A stretch of 64,000 nucleotides of DNA from JAKLKS01 sp964370855. Lineage in GTDB: Bacteria; Planctomycetota; JAJSAM01; JAKLKS01. Below, piece by piece: positions 23,488-33,823 of the stretch. The translations under genes were made by a program, and so were the position numbers. A model generated the notes under the pieces. The model was given only the letters and a program-made list of their open reading frames with translations, had not been told where the DNA came from and ran no database searches. The DNA lies in assembly GCA_964370855.1 (NCBI GenBank), contig CAYJMF010000001.1:124001-188000 (forward strand). The letters are read 5' to 3'. Every line of letters begins with the position of its first letter. The stretch's first letter is position 1.

Positions 23488-26400
23488 ATGCGCGGTCGGG
23501 ACCTCGTCGCTCCCCTCGTCGCGGCGGCCCTCCTCGCCGGCGGGACGGGACGGGCCGCGGAGGAGGAAACCTCCCCCGGCCCCGTCGGCGTCGTCCGCGT
23601 CGTGGACGAGCACGGCGCCCCCGTCCCCGGCGCGCGGGTCGCCCTCGTCGCCTCCGGTCCCGCTTCCCCCCTCGGCCCGGTCCCCCTCCCGGGCCCCGTC
23701 GGGGAGGGATGGGCGGCCCTCCTCGAGCCGACCTACGGCGCGCGCCGGGTGGAGCTGGATCCTCCCGTCACGACCGACGCCGGGGGGCGGGCGGTGCTCC
23801 GAAGCCCTCCGCCGGATCCGCGGCGCAGCCCGCTCCCCGGATGCCCCGTCTGGGCCTCCGCCCCGGGCCGCGCGCCGGCCTTCGGCAACCCGGAAGGCGG
23901 GGAGACCCTCATCGAGATCGACCGCCCCGCGGACTTCGCCGGGAGGCTCCTCGACGGAAGCGGTGCCCCCGTCGCCGGCGCCCGCATCCTCGCCCCGTAC
24001 CGGTACGCGTGGGACGAGGGGCCGCCCGCGGCCCTCGTGCCGCTCTCCGCGACCACCGACGCCGAGGGGCGGTTCCGGATCGCCGGCATGCAGCGCGGAG
24101 AGGTGGACCTCCGGGCGATCCTCCCCTCGGGCGTCGCCTTCGAGATGCTGCGGGGCGAGGCGCCCGCGCCCGAGGGGTGGGAGCTCCGCCTCGGGGGGAC
24201 GGGAGCGCTCCGCCTCCGCTTCGTGGACGACGCCACGGGGGAGCCCCTCGCCGGCGTCCGGTTCGGGCTCCACGTGGACCACCCCGGCGGGTTCGGGCTC
24301 TCCCTCGCCAGCGCCGTCGGCGCCTCGGCGGAGGACGGCACGGCCGTCGTCTCCCCCCTCCCCCCGGGGATGGTGTCGTGGGTCGGTGCGGAGCGGGAGG
24401 GGTACCGGCCTCCGGAGGGGCTCCAGGAGGCGAGCGGGGCCGTGGGCGCGGAGATCCTCGCCGGGAGGGAGGCCTCCCTCGTGCTCCGGTTGAAGCCGGG
24501 CACCCCCCTCCGCGGCCGCGTCATCGCCGGGGACGGCGGTCCCGTCCCCGGGGCCCTCGTCGAAGTCGCGCGGTGGCCCCGGGTGCGGGCCGGGCGGGGG
24601 GACGAGGGGGAATCCTGGTTCATGACCCTCACCGGGGCGGACGGGGCCTACCTCTTCCCGGGCCTGCCCGAGGGGACCTTCGCGCTCTCCGTCACGGCCC
24701 CGGGATTCCATCAAGCCGGCGCAGCGTCCGCGCCCTCCCGGGAGGAGGCGCCTCCCGGCGCCGTCGTGGAGATCCGGGGGCGCGCGCCGATGACGCTGGA
24801 TCTCGCGGTCCTCCGCCTCGGATCCGTCGAGGGGATCGTGGTGGACGCGGCGGGACGTCCCGTGGCCGACGCGGCGGTGAGGATCCAGGGCGGCCCCGCC
24901 GCAGACGGGGATTCCCCCTTCGCCCGCTCCGATGCGGCCGGAGCTTTCCGCATCGAGGGCGTGCCTCCCGCCCCCGCGTGGACCGCGACCGCGGTCCGGC
25001 GGACCGGGGCCACGCGCCCCGTCCCGCGCTCCGCCCCCTTCGAGGTGAAGGAGGGGGAGACGGCCTCCGGCATCCGGGTCGTCCTCCCCGCGGGCTCCAC
25101 CCTCGCCGGCGTGCTCCGGCGGGCGGACGGAGGGCACGTCGGAGGGCTCCGCCTTTTCCTCGCCTCGGGCATCCAGGCCGGGGGCGGCGGTCCCCCCTCC
25201 GCCGGGGCGGGCCGCGTGCGCGGGGCCGGAGTGGGCCGGGAGGATGCCCCGAAGCCGGATCCGATCTTCCCCCGTCCCTGGGAGGGCCTCGGCCTCCCCG
25301 GACCGTTCCCCGTGGCCGCCGACGGGAACTTCCGCATCGAGGGCCTCGGCGCCTCCACCTTCACCCTCGTCGTGGACACCGGCAGCCCCTGGTGGATCCG
25401 GGGACCGGCCGTCGCGCTGAAGGAGGGGGAGGGGAGGGAGGACCTCGCCATCGAACTCCCTCCGCTCCGCGAGGTCTCCCTCCGCGTCACCGACGCCGCG
25501 GGGGCGCCGCTTCCGGGGGCGCAGGTCGCCCTGTTCCGGGGCGTGAAGCGGGAGTGGAACACGGCGGAGGCCCATCTCAGGTCCGACGGAGAGGGTCTAT
25601 GCCGCCAGGGAGGGCTTCCTCCCGGGACCTACTCCGTCGAGGCGACCTCCCCCGGGTTCCTCCCGGCCGGCAGGGTCCTCGCGGAATCCGCGGAGGAGGC
25701 GACCCTCGTCCTCGCCCGCGGGCGATCCGTCGATGGCATCGTCGTCGATGCCGGGACCGGCGCCCCCCTCGTCGGCATCCAGGTCGTCCTCCGGCTCCCC
25801 GACGGGGTCCCCCGGCCCGCGGGCGGCGATCGCACGGAGACGGGGCCCGACGGGCGCTTCGCCTTCCGCGGCCTCGGCGAGGGCGGCTTCGATCTCCTCT
25901 TCGAGGAGTGGGCGGGGGGCCACGCGGCGCGGCTCCTTCGGGAGGTCGCGCCGGGCACGGCGGACCTCCGGGTGGAGCTCGCGGCGGGGCTCTCCATCGG
26001 CGGCGAGATCCTCGGCCCCGACGGGAAGCCGTTCCACGGGGAGCCTCCCCCCGTCGCCTTCGCCCTCCCCGTCGGGGAGGGAGCGGAGGCACGCGAGGGC
26101 GCGGAGCGCCAGGCGGAGTGGAAGGGGGGCTTCGCGATCCCCGGCCTCGCCCCGGGGGAGTACGAGGTGGGCTTCCGCCCCGCGGTGCAGGGCGACTTCT
26201 GGTGCCCGGAGCGGGTCCGGGTCGCGGCGGGGGCGGGCGGGGTCGTCCTCCGTGCGGCGCTCCTCCCGCGCATCGGGGGACGGGTCGCCGGCCCCGGCGG
26301 GCGTGGAGTCTCCCCGGGGCCGAGGGGCGCGCTCGAGGTCGTCCCCTCCGACGGATCCCGGGAGCCGACGGAGGTCATGTTCCCGAGCCACTTCACGGCG

Positions 26401-27123
26401 ACGGTGCGGGAGGACGGGAGTTTCGAGACCTCGACCCTGGATCCCGGGAGGCGGTACGACCTGCGCGCGCGCGGGTTCCCGGGCTTCGAGGACGGCGCGC
26501 TTGCGGGAGTCGCCCCGGGGACCTTGGACGTCTCCCTCGTCCTCGCGGAGAGGGTGGTGCGGTCCATCTCCGGGCAGGTCCTCGACACCCTGGGCCAGCC
26601 CGTCCCCGCGGGCCGCCGCGTCCAGGCGACGGCGGTGAGCGAGGTCCCGGGCGCCCCCTCCCCGTCGGGCGAGGGGACCGGGGGAAGGACCATCACCGAC
26701 GCGGAGGGGCGGTTCGTCATCGCGGGACTCGCGGATCACCTGTTCCACGTCCAGGCCACGAGCAGCCACGACGGGGACGATTTCCGCCGCCTGAAGACGG
26801 AATCCACGGCCCGGGTCCGGGCGGGAACGGAGGGGGTCGTCCTCCGGCTCTTCCGCTTCGCCCGCGTCACCGGCCGCCTCGTGGACGGGCAGGGTAGGCC
26901 CGTCGCGAAGACCGACATCTTCGCGGTCCCCGCGGACCGGGAAATGAGGAACTTCCACGGCGGCGCGAAGACGGCGGAGGACGGCACGTTCCTCCTGCGG
27001 GTCGCGCCGGGCCCGTTCCGGCTCGGGACGAAGTTCGAGGGGAAGAACCTCCTCGTCGGCGAGTTCGAGGCTCCCGCCGCGGACCTGGTCGTCTCCACGA
27101 AGGACCTCGGGCCGTGGAAGTGA
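23488..27123 (+). CDS. Secreted giant CarboxypepD_reg repeat protein B
   Basis: A 1211-residue protein with a cleavable-looking signal peptide (LVAPLVAAALLAGGTGRAA) instead of the anchor seen in its paralogues. About twelve CarboxypepD_reg repeats follow (e.g. FAGRLLDGSGAPVAGARI, VEGIVVDAAGRPVADAAV). The C-terminal closing module is LLVGEFEAPAADLVVSTK. GGGGAGGAGG precedes ATG 23488 at 4-5 nt, so the start is firm. The repeats are a beta-sandwich fold used for ligand or protein contact; no peptidase domain is attached. It may be released or surface-bound. It converges on giant protein C with 159 bp between. Confidence 0.88.
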   Translation: MRGRDLVAPLVAAALLAGGTGRAAEEETSPGPVGVVRVVDEHGAPVPGARVALVASGPASPLGPVPLPGPVGEGWAALLEPTYGARRVELDPPVTTDAGGRAVLRSPPPDPRRSPLPGCPVWASAPGRAPAFGNPEGGETLIEIDRPADFAGRLLDGSGAPVAGARILAPYRYAWDEGPPAALVPLSATTDAEGRFRIAGMQRGEVDLRAILPSGVAFEMLRGEAPAPEGWELRLGGTGALRLRFVDDATGEPLAGVRFGLHVDHPGGFGLSLASAVGASAEDGTAVVSPLPPGMVSWVGAEREGYRPPEGLQEASGAVGAEILAGREASLVLRLKPGTPLRGRVIAGDGGPVPGALVEVARWPRVRAGRGDEGESWFMTLTGADGAYLFPGLPEGTFALSVTAPGFHQAGAASAPSREEAPPGAVVEIRGRAPMTLDLAVLRLGSVEGIVVDAAGRPVADAAVRIQGGPAADGDSPFARSDAAGAFRIEGVPPAPAWTATAVRRTGATRPVPRSAPFEVKEGETASGIRVVLPAGSTLAGVLRRADGGHVGGLRLFLASGIQAGGGGPPSAGAGRVRGAGVGREDAPKPDPIFPRPWEGLGLPGPFPVAADGNFRIEGLGASTFTLVVDTGSPWWIRGPAVALKEGEGREDLAIELPPLREVSLRVTDAAGAPLPGAQVALFRGVKREWNTAEAHLRSDGEGLCRQGGLPPGTYSVEATSPGFLPAGRVLAESAEEATLVLARGRSVDGIVVDAGTGAPLVGIQVVLRLPDGVPRPAGGDRTETGPDGRFAFRGLGEGGFDLLFEEWAGGHAARLLREVAPGTADLRVELAAGLSIGGEILGPDGKPFHGEPPPVAFALPVGEGAEAREGAERQAEWKGGFAIPGLAPGEYEVGFRPAVQGDFWCPERVRVAAGAGGVVLRAALLPRIGGRVAGPGGRGVSPGPRGALEVVPSDGSREPTEVMFPSHFTATVREDGSFETSTLDPGRRYDLRARGFPGFEDGALAGVAPGTLDVSLVLAERVVRSISGQVLDTLGQPVPAGRRVQATAVSEVPGAPSPSGEGTGGRTITDAEGRFVIAGLADHLFHVQATSSHDGDDFRRLKTESTARVRAGTEGVVLRLFRFARVTGRLVDGQGRPVAKTDIFAVPADREMRNFHGGAKTAEDGTFLLRVAPGPFRLGTKFEGKNLLVGEFEAPAADLVVSTKDLGPWK

Positions 27124-27128
27124 GGGTG

Positions 27129-27162
27129 CCGGCGGACCCCCACGCGATGGCGGTCCCGCCGG
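27129..27162 (+). terminator. GC-rich hairpin after giant protein B
   Basis: CCGGCGGACC (27129-27138) pairs with GGTCCCGCCGG (27152-27162) with a single-base bulge, 5 bp after the stop codon. It is followed by the AT-rich 17-bp dyad. Confidence 0.6.
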
Positions 27163-27172
27163 AACGGCAATA

Positions 27173-27189
27173 GTATCAGATTATGATAC
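27173..27189. repeat. 17-bp dyad GTATC-N7-GATAC, copy 3
   Basis: GTATCA-GATTA-TGATAC, flanked by A and T that extend the dyad to 7 bp. It lies in the convergent spacer between giant proteins B and C, 50 bp past one stop and 93 bp past the other. Confidence 0.75.
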
Positions 27190-27282
27190 TTTCGCCCTCC
27201 CCCTCCAGGACGCGGGACGGGACGGGGGAGTGGTCGGGAGGGCGGGGATCGGCGGGAACTGCGGGGAGGAGCGGGAGCCGCG

Positions 27283-30200
27283 TCACCTCGACCTGAGGAC
27301 GACCCGCAGATCGCTGGACGGCACATCGAAGGTGCCGAGTTCCGTGGAATCCCGGCCCCCGCCGGTACTGAGTTCCACCTTGCCCCGCGCGAGCCCCTTC
27401 ACCAGGAAGGTGCCGTCCCCCGCAGTCTCCGTGAAGCCGTAGTTGCGCGGTCGATCTCCCTGGACCGCCATGAGGCGGACCGACCGCAGGGGCCTCCCCT
27501 CCCCGTCCACGAGGACGCCGGAGATCGTGAAGCAGGGATCCAGGACGATCTCGACGTCGGAGTCCCCGGGCCTGCACGTGCCCGCGGCCGCCTTCGGGGC
27601 GAAGTCCGACCCGTCGCCGCCGGCGACGACCTGGAATTCGGTCCCGACGAGGCCGGTGATCCGGAAGCCGCCGTCCTTCCCGGACTTCGCCTCCGACGAT
27701 TCCGGACTCCCCTTCGCCCGCGCCTCGACGGGGACCCCCTCCGGGGCCGGCCGCCCGTCGGCGAGGAGGAGCCGTCCGGAGATCGCCGCCCCCCGGGAGA
27801 CCAGGATGACGAGGTCCCTGGTCCCCGGCGCGACCCCCCTCGCGTGGCCCGGGGTCGTGCCGGCGAAGTTGTCCGCCTCGAGGTCGTAGGTCCGGCCGGG
27901 AGGAAGCGCCGAGGTGGCGAAGACCCCGCTCCTCCCGTCCACGAGGCAGAACTCGCGCTTGAAGGACCCGGTCTCCTGCCCCTCCGAGCAGGTGACCACC
28001 ACCGACCCGGAGTCCCCCGGCGGGTTCCCGGATTCGTCAAGGACCCGCCCCGAGATGGTGAGCCCTTGCTCGATGCGGATCACCAGGCCGCTCGTCCCCG
28101 CCTCCACGGAGGGGATCTCGACGGCGACGTAGGGACTGGCCGTGCCCATGCCGGGAAGGGGGAGACGGCCCTCCGGACCGACCTTCACCACGTACCTGCC
28201 GGCGGGAAGTCCCCGCACCTCGAAGGTCCCGTCCTCCTCCGTCCGCGCCTCCACTTCCTTCCCGTACACGCGGTCCCCCTCCTCGTCCAGGGGATTGACG
28301 GAAACCTCGAATCGTCCGCGGACGGGTCCCCCGTCCGCGAACACGACCCGGCCGGCGATCCGGAGCCCCTGCTCCAGGACGAGGCGGAGGTCCTCCGTTC
28401 CCGCCTTGACCCCGCGAACCACCAGAGGGGAGTGCTGCTCCTGGCCCGCCCCTCTGTCCACGGAAACGGAGTAGACGCCCTCCGCCAGGCCGTCCGCGGA
28501 GAACCGCCCCTCGGCGTCGGTCCGCGCCTTCGCCAGCGGCACTTCACCGCGAAGGCGGGCAAGGGCACCCTCCCCCGCGGGATCGGCCACGATGACGACG
28601 ATGCCGGGCATCGCCCGTCCCGTGGCTCCGTCCACGACGCGGCCGGCGATGCGGAGACCCGGGACCAGGGAGATGACCATGTCCATCGTTCCGGTCCTCA
28701 CGGTCCTCACCGCCTCGGACCATCCGGCGCACCGGACGATGATCCCGACGCTGCCCTCCGCAAGGTCCCGCAGGGCGAAGCGCCCGTCGGGGCCGGTCAC
28801 CTGCCGCACCACATCGTCCTCCCCGAGGCAGGGCGGGTTCCCCGCGAGGAGGATCGACGCCCCCGCCACGGGAGCCCCTCCCGCCTCGACCACCGTTCCG
28901 GAGAGCCGGCGGCCGGGGCCGAGGAGGATCTCCAGCCCGTGGACATCGCTCCCCTCCTCCACCCTGAGGCCCGGGAGGACGGCCGGAGCGCATCCCCCGG
29001 CGAAGGCCACGATTCCGTACTCTCCGGGTTCGACCTGCTCGAACCGGAAGGAGCCGTCCCGGTCCGGCACGCAGGTCCTGTCGAACAGGGAGCCCGTCGG
29101 GCCCCGCGCTCCCGTCCCCGCGGACAGGGCCCCCTTGGCGAGGAGGAGACGGGGATCGAGGAGAGGCGTCCCCTCCCGGCTCCGCAGGATCCCGGAGACC
29201 GCGTGGACCGGTCGGACCTCCACGGAGATCCCCGTCGCGGTCCCGCCGGGGGCGAGGTCGAAGCGAGCCGAGTCCCCCCGCGCGCCGGGGCCCCGGGCCC
29301 TGACCACGAGGGAAGCCCCCGCTGGGACCCCCTCGATCCGGAAACGACCCTCTTCGTCCGTGGGGGAGCCCTGCACCAAGAGGGATTCCCCGGACCTGCC
29401 CGCGATCTCGACCAGGAGCCCCTTCGCGGGACCTCCGGCATCGTCCCGTACGACCCCTTCCACGACGCCCCCCGGGGAGAGGACGAAGTCCCCACGCGCC
29501 TCCTCCCCCTCGGCCACCTCCACCGGGGAGGTGGCGGAGACTCCCTTCGGAATCAGGAAGTTCCTGGCGCCTCGCGGGGCGGATTCGGTGTCCGTGAATC
29601 CCGGTGCGAGGACGGCGAGCGTGCCCTTCCCCGGCACGCAGTGCTCGAGGTGGTAGGCGCCGTCCGCTTCCGCCCGGGTGGACCGGCTGGCATGGAACGC
29701 CAGGAAGGACGGACCTCCCGGAACCAATTCGGGTTGATGGAGCACGAGGGCGCCGGCCAGCGGCCGCCCCTCGGCGTCCTTCACCGTCCCCCGGACGGCC
29801 CCCCCCCGGACGAGGCGCACCTCGCGCTCGACGACGTCACCGGGCATCAGGAACCTGTGCTCCTCCTTGCCGGGGAATTCGGCGGGAACGAAGCCCGCGC
29901 CGCGGATGAGGACGGACAGGTGGTAGGTCCAGTGGAGCTCGGCCAGAGTGAACCGTCCGTCGGATCCCGAAACGGCGGTCGCCGTCGTCGACTCCGGACG
30001 CCCGCCCCACCCGCTCGCGCGGGCGCGCACCCGCGCGCCGGCGACGGGGGCGCCTCCCCGGTCCTCCACCACGCTCCCCCGCAGGGTGATCCCGGGCTCG
30101 AGGGTGATGTCGATGCGTGCGACGTCCGGGATCAGGACCCTCGCCGCGGTCGTGACGGACCTCGATTGGAGGCGGACGGAGACGTCGTGGGCTCCCTCGC

Positions 30201-31104
30201 CGATCCCGTCCAGGCGGAAAATCCCGTCGGGTCCGGTGATCGTCCCCGTCCAGCCGCGGAATCCCGAGACCCCCTTCCCTGCGGCACCGGCCAAGACCTC
30301 TGCCCCCGCGACCGGGGTTCCGTCCCGCCGGCGCACCGTGCCCGCGAGGGAGTGGGACGGGGTGAGGTGGATTCGCAGGGGAGCGAGGGACTCCCCGTCC
30401 CGGAAGAAGAGCTGCACCTCCTCCGTGGCGAGGCCCCCGCCCGCCGCACGCACCCTCCACCACCCCGGCGCCGTTCCGGTGAGGAGGGCGCGTCCCGCGC
30501 CGTCCGTCGTCCAGGAACCGTCGGGGAGTGGGGTCCGTTCCGTTCCGGAGATCCACCCCTCGTCATCGCCCATGGGCGGCCGCCGGAGGGTGACGACGAC
30601 CCCCGCCGCGGGCTCCATCGCCCCCCTCGTGACGAGGACCTCCAGGGTGGTGCCCGCTCCCATGGGGAGATCCCCGAGTTCGAGGACGCCTCCCATGGGG
30701 ATGACCAGGCCCGGGTGCCGGAACGGGACGAGGCCCGGGGAGGACGCCTCCAGGGTGAAGGGCTCGAGCAGGGGAAGCCCATCGATGCGGAAGACCCCGC
30801 GCTCCCCGGTGGCGACGGCGACGGGCGCGCGACCGGCGAAGGTGACCGCGACCTCGCCCGCGACCGCGTTCGTCGGGGCGCCGCGCACGAGGCGGCCCGT
30901 GACGATGCCGGTCCCGCGGAGCGGAGCGGGGCGCGACTCCACCGGCGGCGGCGCGGGGACCAAGGGCACCGCGGCGGGAGGAGGCGGCGCCGCCCCGTCG
31001 GGGCGGACGTCGGGAGCGGGTCCGCGGTCGAGGAGCCAGGCGGCCCCTCCCGCGAGGACGACGGCGGCGACGATACCGATGGCGACGAACCGGGAACGGG
31101 CCAT
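27283..31104 (-). CDS. Membrane-anchored giant CarboxypepD_reg repeat protein C
   Basis: A 1273-residue protein. MARSRFVAIGIVAAVVLAGG and the residues after it form a short cytoplasmic tail and membrane helix. A Pro-rich stalk and about twelve CarboxypepD_reg repeats follow (e.g. VRGTVKDAEGRPLAGALV, IAGRVVDGATGRAMPGIV, ISGRVLDESGNPPGDSG). The closing module is TELGTFDVPSSDLRVVL, as in giant A. GGAGGG lies 6 nt before ATG 31104, so the start is firm. It is divergent from giant protein D with a 153-bp spacer, and convergent with giant protein B. The first 20 residues look like those that follow the internal ATGs of the sigma fusions. Confidence 0.88.
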   Translation of the reverse strand: MARSRFVAIGIVAAVVLAGGAAWLLDRGPAPDVRPDGAAPPPPAAVPLVPAPPPVESRPAPLRGTGIVTGRLVRGAPTNAVAGEVAVTFAGRAPVAVATGERGVFRIDGLPLLEPFTLEASSPGLVPFRHPGLVIPMGGVLELGDLPMGAGTTLEVLVTRGAMEPAAGVVVTLRRPPMGDDEGWISGTERTPLPDGSWTTDGAGRALLTGTAPGWWRVRAAGGGLATEEVQLFFRDGESLAPLRIHLTPSHSLAGTVRRRDGTPVAGAEVLAGAAGKGVSGFRGWTGTITGPDGIFRLDGIGEGAHDVSVRLQSRSVTTAARVLIPDVARIDITLEPGITLRGSVVEDRGGAPVAGARVRARASGWGGRPESTTATAVSGSDGRFTLAELHWTYHLSVLIRGAGFVPAEFPGKEEHRFLMPGDVVEREVRLVRGGAVRGTVKDAEGRPLAGALVLHQPELVPGGPSFLAFHASRSTRAEADGAYHLEHCVPGKGTLAVLAPGFTDTESAPRGARNFLIPKGVSATSPVEVAEGEEARGDFVLSPGGVVEGVVRDDAGGPAKGLLVEIAGRSGESLLVQGSPTDEEGRFRIEGVPAGASLVVRARGPGARGDSARFDLAPGGTATGISVEVRPVHAVSGILRSREGTPLLDPRLLLAKGALSAGTGARGPTGSLFDRTCVPDRDGSFRFEQVEPGEYGIVAFAGGCAPAVLPGLRVEEGSDVHGLEILLGPGRRLSGTVVEAGGAPVAGASILLAGNPPCLGEDDVVRQVTGPDGRFALRDLAEGSVGIIVRCAGWSEAVRTVRTGTMDMVISLVPGLRIAGRVVDGATGRAMPGIVVIVADPAGEGALARLRGEVPLAKARTDAEGRFSADGLAEGVYSVSVDRGAGQEQHSPLVVRGVKAGTEDLRLVLEQGLRIAGRVVFADGGPVRGRFEVSVNPLDEEGDRVYGKEVEARTEEDGTFEVRGLPAGRYVVKVGPEGRLPLPGMGTASPYVAVEIPSVEAGTSGLVIRIEQGLTISGRVLDESGNPPGDSGSVVVTCSEGQETGSFKREFCLVDGRSGVFATSALPPGRTYDLEADNFAGTTPGHARGVAPGTRDLVILVSRGAAISGRLLLADGRPAPEGVPVEARAKGSPESSEAKSGKDGGFRITGLVGTEFQVVAGGDGSDFAPKAAAGTCRPGDSDVEIVLDPCFTISGVLVDGEGRPLRSVRLMAVQGDRPRNYGFTETAGDGTFLVKGLARGKVELSTGGGRDSTELGTFDVPSSDLRVVLRSR

Positions 31105-31257
31105 GGTTGCCCTCCGACGGCCATGCTAGCAGGGGCGCCCGCGCCGGATCCCCGCCGTTGCCCGTCCCGGCCCGCATGGTCACGGGGGACAACGAGCCGA
31201 TCCCCCTCCCTCTTCCCCACCGGGGTACGATGCGCCGGGGAGAGCGGAGGAGAAGCC

Positions 31258-33792
31258 ATGCACGCAACGACCCGCCTCGCGTCGGCCCTGGCCCTGCTGG
31301 TCGTCCTCCTGCCCCCCCTCCCCCCGCGGGCGCGGGCGGAGACGCCCCGCCCCCCCGGCGTCCTCGCGGGGACGGTGACGGACCCCGCCGGCCGCCCCGT
31401 CCGCGGGGCCGTCGTGGAGGCGATGCGAGGGAACTCCCTCGGGCGGTTCGAGCCCTTCCTGCGGACGGAGACCGACGCCGGGGGGCGCTACCGCATCGCC
31501 GACATCCCCCTCGCGGTGCTCCGCTGCTGGGTGCGGGCCTCCTCCCCGGGGCTCGTCCCCGCGCGGGTCGCCGCCGACGTCGGGAGCGTCGTCCCCCTCC
31601 GCCTCCAGGCGGGCGCCCGCATCCGCGGCGTCGTCGCGACGACGGAGGGGAAGCCCGTGGCGGGCGCCCGCGTGACCGCGGCCCCGTCCAGCGGTCCCGT
31701 ACTCCCGAAGGAGATCCCGGTTCCCCTCAACTCCTTCTCGATGAGGACCGGCGGGAACGTCGCCCCCACCTGCGGGACCGTCACCGACGCGAAGGGGGAG
31801 TTCCTCCTCGACCAGGCGATCCCGGGAGCCAACGAACTGTCCGTGGCGGCGCCGGGATTCGCTGCGTGGGTCGAGGTCGTCGACGCGCCGGGCACGGAGG
31901 AGACCGTCGTCGCCCCGCGCCTCTCCCCGGCGGGGAAGACCTCGGCCATCCTCGGGAAGGTCGCCTCCGGCGGCCGGCCCGTCCCCGGGGCCCGGGTGAC
32001 GACCTTCGACGGGGGACGGTCCGCCGTGACCGACGCCGAGGGGCGCTACCGCCTGGAGGACTGCGACGCGCTCCGCTCGGTCCGCGTCGTCGCCCCGGGA
32101 TTCGCCGGGGGCCTGGCGCCACAGCCCGGGTTCACCGAGCACCGCGGCGACGGCACCGACTACGTGCAGGACTTCGATCTCGCCCCGGCGGCGCCGGTCC
32201 GCGGGGTCGTCCTCGACGCCGCCGGCGCACCCGTCGCGGCCGCGCGGGTGGGCTGGGAGCTGGCCGCCCTCGTGCAGGGCGCCGAGGAGGGCGTCGCGCG
32301 CACCGGCGCCGACGGGGCCTTCGTCCTCGCCGAGCCCCCCCCGGGAGCGGCGGAGGAGGTCCTCGCGGTGGTGGAGGACGGCTCCTTCGGGAAGACGCCC
32401 GTCGTCCGGGACGGGGAGGGAGCGTCCCCTCCCCTCTCGATCACGCTCTTCGCCCCCTGCATCGTCCGCGGCCGCGTCCTCGATTCCGGGGACCGCCCCG
32501 TCACCGGCGTGCAGGTCCAGTCCACCTGGGACCTCGCCGTCTTCGGGGGGGACCTGGAGGGGACGGCCCCCGCGGCCTGGACCGACAAGACGGGCGCCTA
32601 CGTACTGCGGCTTCCCCCGTCCACGGAGTACGGGCTGCGGATCGTCGAGCCCGGCCGGTGGCCGCCGCTCGGGTGGTCTTCCCCCTTCGAGGCCCCCGCC
32701 GGCGGGGAGATCGCGATGGACCTCCGCGCGGGGCCCGCGGGACCCATCGAGGGGGTCGTCGTGGACGGGGAGGGGCGCCCCCTCCCCGGCGTGGAGGTGC
32801 GCGCCTATCCCGAGAACTGGCGGGGCGGGCGCCCCATGTGGATCGACGCGAAGACCGACGAGGCGGGGCGCTTCTCCATCGCGGAGGCACAACAGGAGCC
32901 CCACCGGGTCCAGGCGGTGCGGTGGGGGGAGGGGTCCAGCGACCTGGGCTCCGATCCGGTTCCCGGGGTCCACCCGGGGAGGAAGGGGCTGAGGCTCGTC
33001 CTCCCGCCACCGGGGTCCGTAGCGGGGACGGTCCTCGGCGTGGAGAAGGACTCGTTCCGGAGGATCGCGATCTACCTCTGCCCGGGAGGGGAGAAGTACG
33101 AGGGCTCCCCCTTCGGGACCCTCGGGGGGACGATCCCCGTGCCCTGCCGGCTCGAGGGGGACCGCCTCCTCCCGGAGGAGCCCGGGGAGGGGGTCCGGCC
33201 GAAGAGGGTTCGGGCCTGGCGGGAGTCCGGGAAGGAGCCGGCCGCGGAGCCCGGCCCCCTGGATCAGACCCCCTACTCCTGGCGGGTCAGCGATGACCAG
33301 GTGGAGGTCGCCGGGGACGGGACCTTCCGGCTCGCCGAGATCCGCTGGGGCCGCTGGCGGCTGGAGGTGGACGACATCGACGCCGAACCGGCCACCCTCG
33401 AGTTCGCGGTCGAACCGGGGGAGGAGGCGAAGCCCGTGCTGCGCATCCGCCGGCGGGGACGGCTCGCGGCCCGTGTGCGGGGAGAGGACGGCGGGCCGCT
33501 CCAGGGAGCGACGGTGGTCGTCCTCGACGGGAAGGGGGCGCCGCTCCCGGTCCTGGTGGAGACCGTCGTCCTCTCGAGTTTCGGGGGAATGCACTCCGGC
33601 GCCACGCTGCGGGCGCTGTTCGAGGAGATCGTCCGCACCGGGGCGGAGGGGACCACCGAGGCGCGCCACCTCGATGCGGGCGAGTACGCCGTGCGCATCC
33701 TGAAGGAGGCTTACCGTCCCTTCGAGGCCCGGGTCCGGATCCCGGAAGGAGAGGAGGCGCCCCTCGAGGCCGTGCTGGAGAAGTCTCGATAG
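31258..33792 (+). CDS. Secreted CarboxypepD_reg repeat protein D
   Basis: An 844-residue secreted protein. The signal peptide (LASALALLVVLLPPLPPRARA) is followed directly by about eight CarboxypepD_reg repeats (LAGTVTDPAGRPVRGAVV, VRGVVLDAAGAPVAAARV, IEGVVVDGEGRPLPGVEV). Two longer inserted stretches carry aromatic and charged residues (IYLCPGGEKYEG). ATG 31258 has GGAGAAG 4 nt upstream, and TACGAT near 31225 could be a -10. It lacks both the anchor and the common closing module of the other giants. The 34-bp dispersed repeat copy B lies 31 bp after its stop. Confidence 0.86.
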   Translation: MHATTRLASALALLVVLLPPLPPRARAETPRPPGVLAGTVTDPAGRPVRGAVVEAMRGNSLGRFEPFLRTETDAGGRYRIADIPLAVLRCWVRASSPGLVPARVAADVGSVVPLRLQAGARIRGVVATTEGKPVAGARVTAAPSSGPVLPKEIPVPLNSFSMRTGGNVAPTCGTVTDAKGEFLLDQAIPGANELSVAAPGFAAWVEVVDAPGTEETVVAPRLSPAGKTSAILGKVASGGRPVPGARVTTFDGGRSAVTDAEGRYRLEDCDALRSVRVVAPGFAGGLAPQPGFTEHRGDGTDYVQDFDLAPAAPVRGVVLDAAGAPVAAARVGWELAALVQGAEEGVARTGADGAFVLAEPPPGAAEEVLAVVEDGSFGKTPVVRDGEGASPPLSITLFAPCIVRGRVLDSGDRPVTGVQVQSTWDLAVFGGDLEGTAPAAWTDKTGAYVLRLPPSTEYGLRIVEPGRWPPLGWSSPFEAPAGGEIAMDLRAGPAGPIEGVVVDGEGRPLPGVEVRAYPENWRGGRPMWIDAKTDEAGRFSIAEAQQEPHRVQAVRWGEGSSDLGSDPVPGVHPGRKGLRLVLPPPGSVAGTVLGVEKDSFRRIAIYLCPGGEKYEGSPFGTLGGTIPVPCRLEGDRLLPEEPGEGVRPKRVRAWRESGKEPAAEPGPLDQTPYSWRVSDDQVEVAGDGTFRLAEIRWGRWRLEVDDIDAEPATLEFAVEPGEEAKPVLRIRRRGRLAARVRGEDGGPLQGATVVVLDGKGAPLPVLVETVVLSSFGGMHSGATLRALFEEIVRTGAEGTTEARHLDAGEYAVRILKEAYRPFEARVRIPEGEEAPLEAVLEKSR

Positions 33793-33823
33793 ACGGGAGA
33801 GGCCCGACGCGCCGTGCCGCTCG

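Noticed and set aside
27844..31257. Plus-strand frame opposite giant protein C, continuous with repeat protein D
   Set aside because: The sense protein on the minus strand has clear repeats; the plus frame up to 31257 is a shadow, and D begins with its own signal peptide at 31258.
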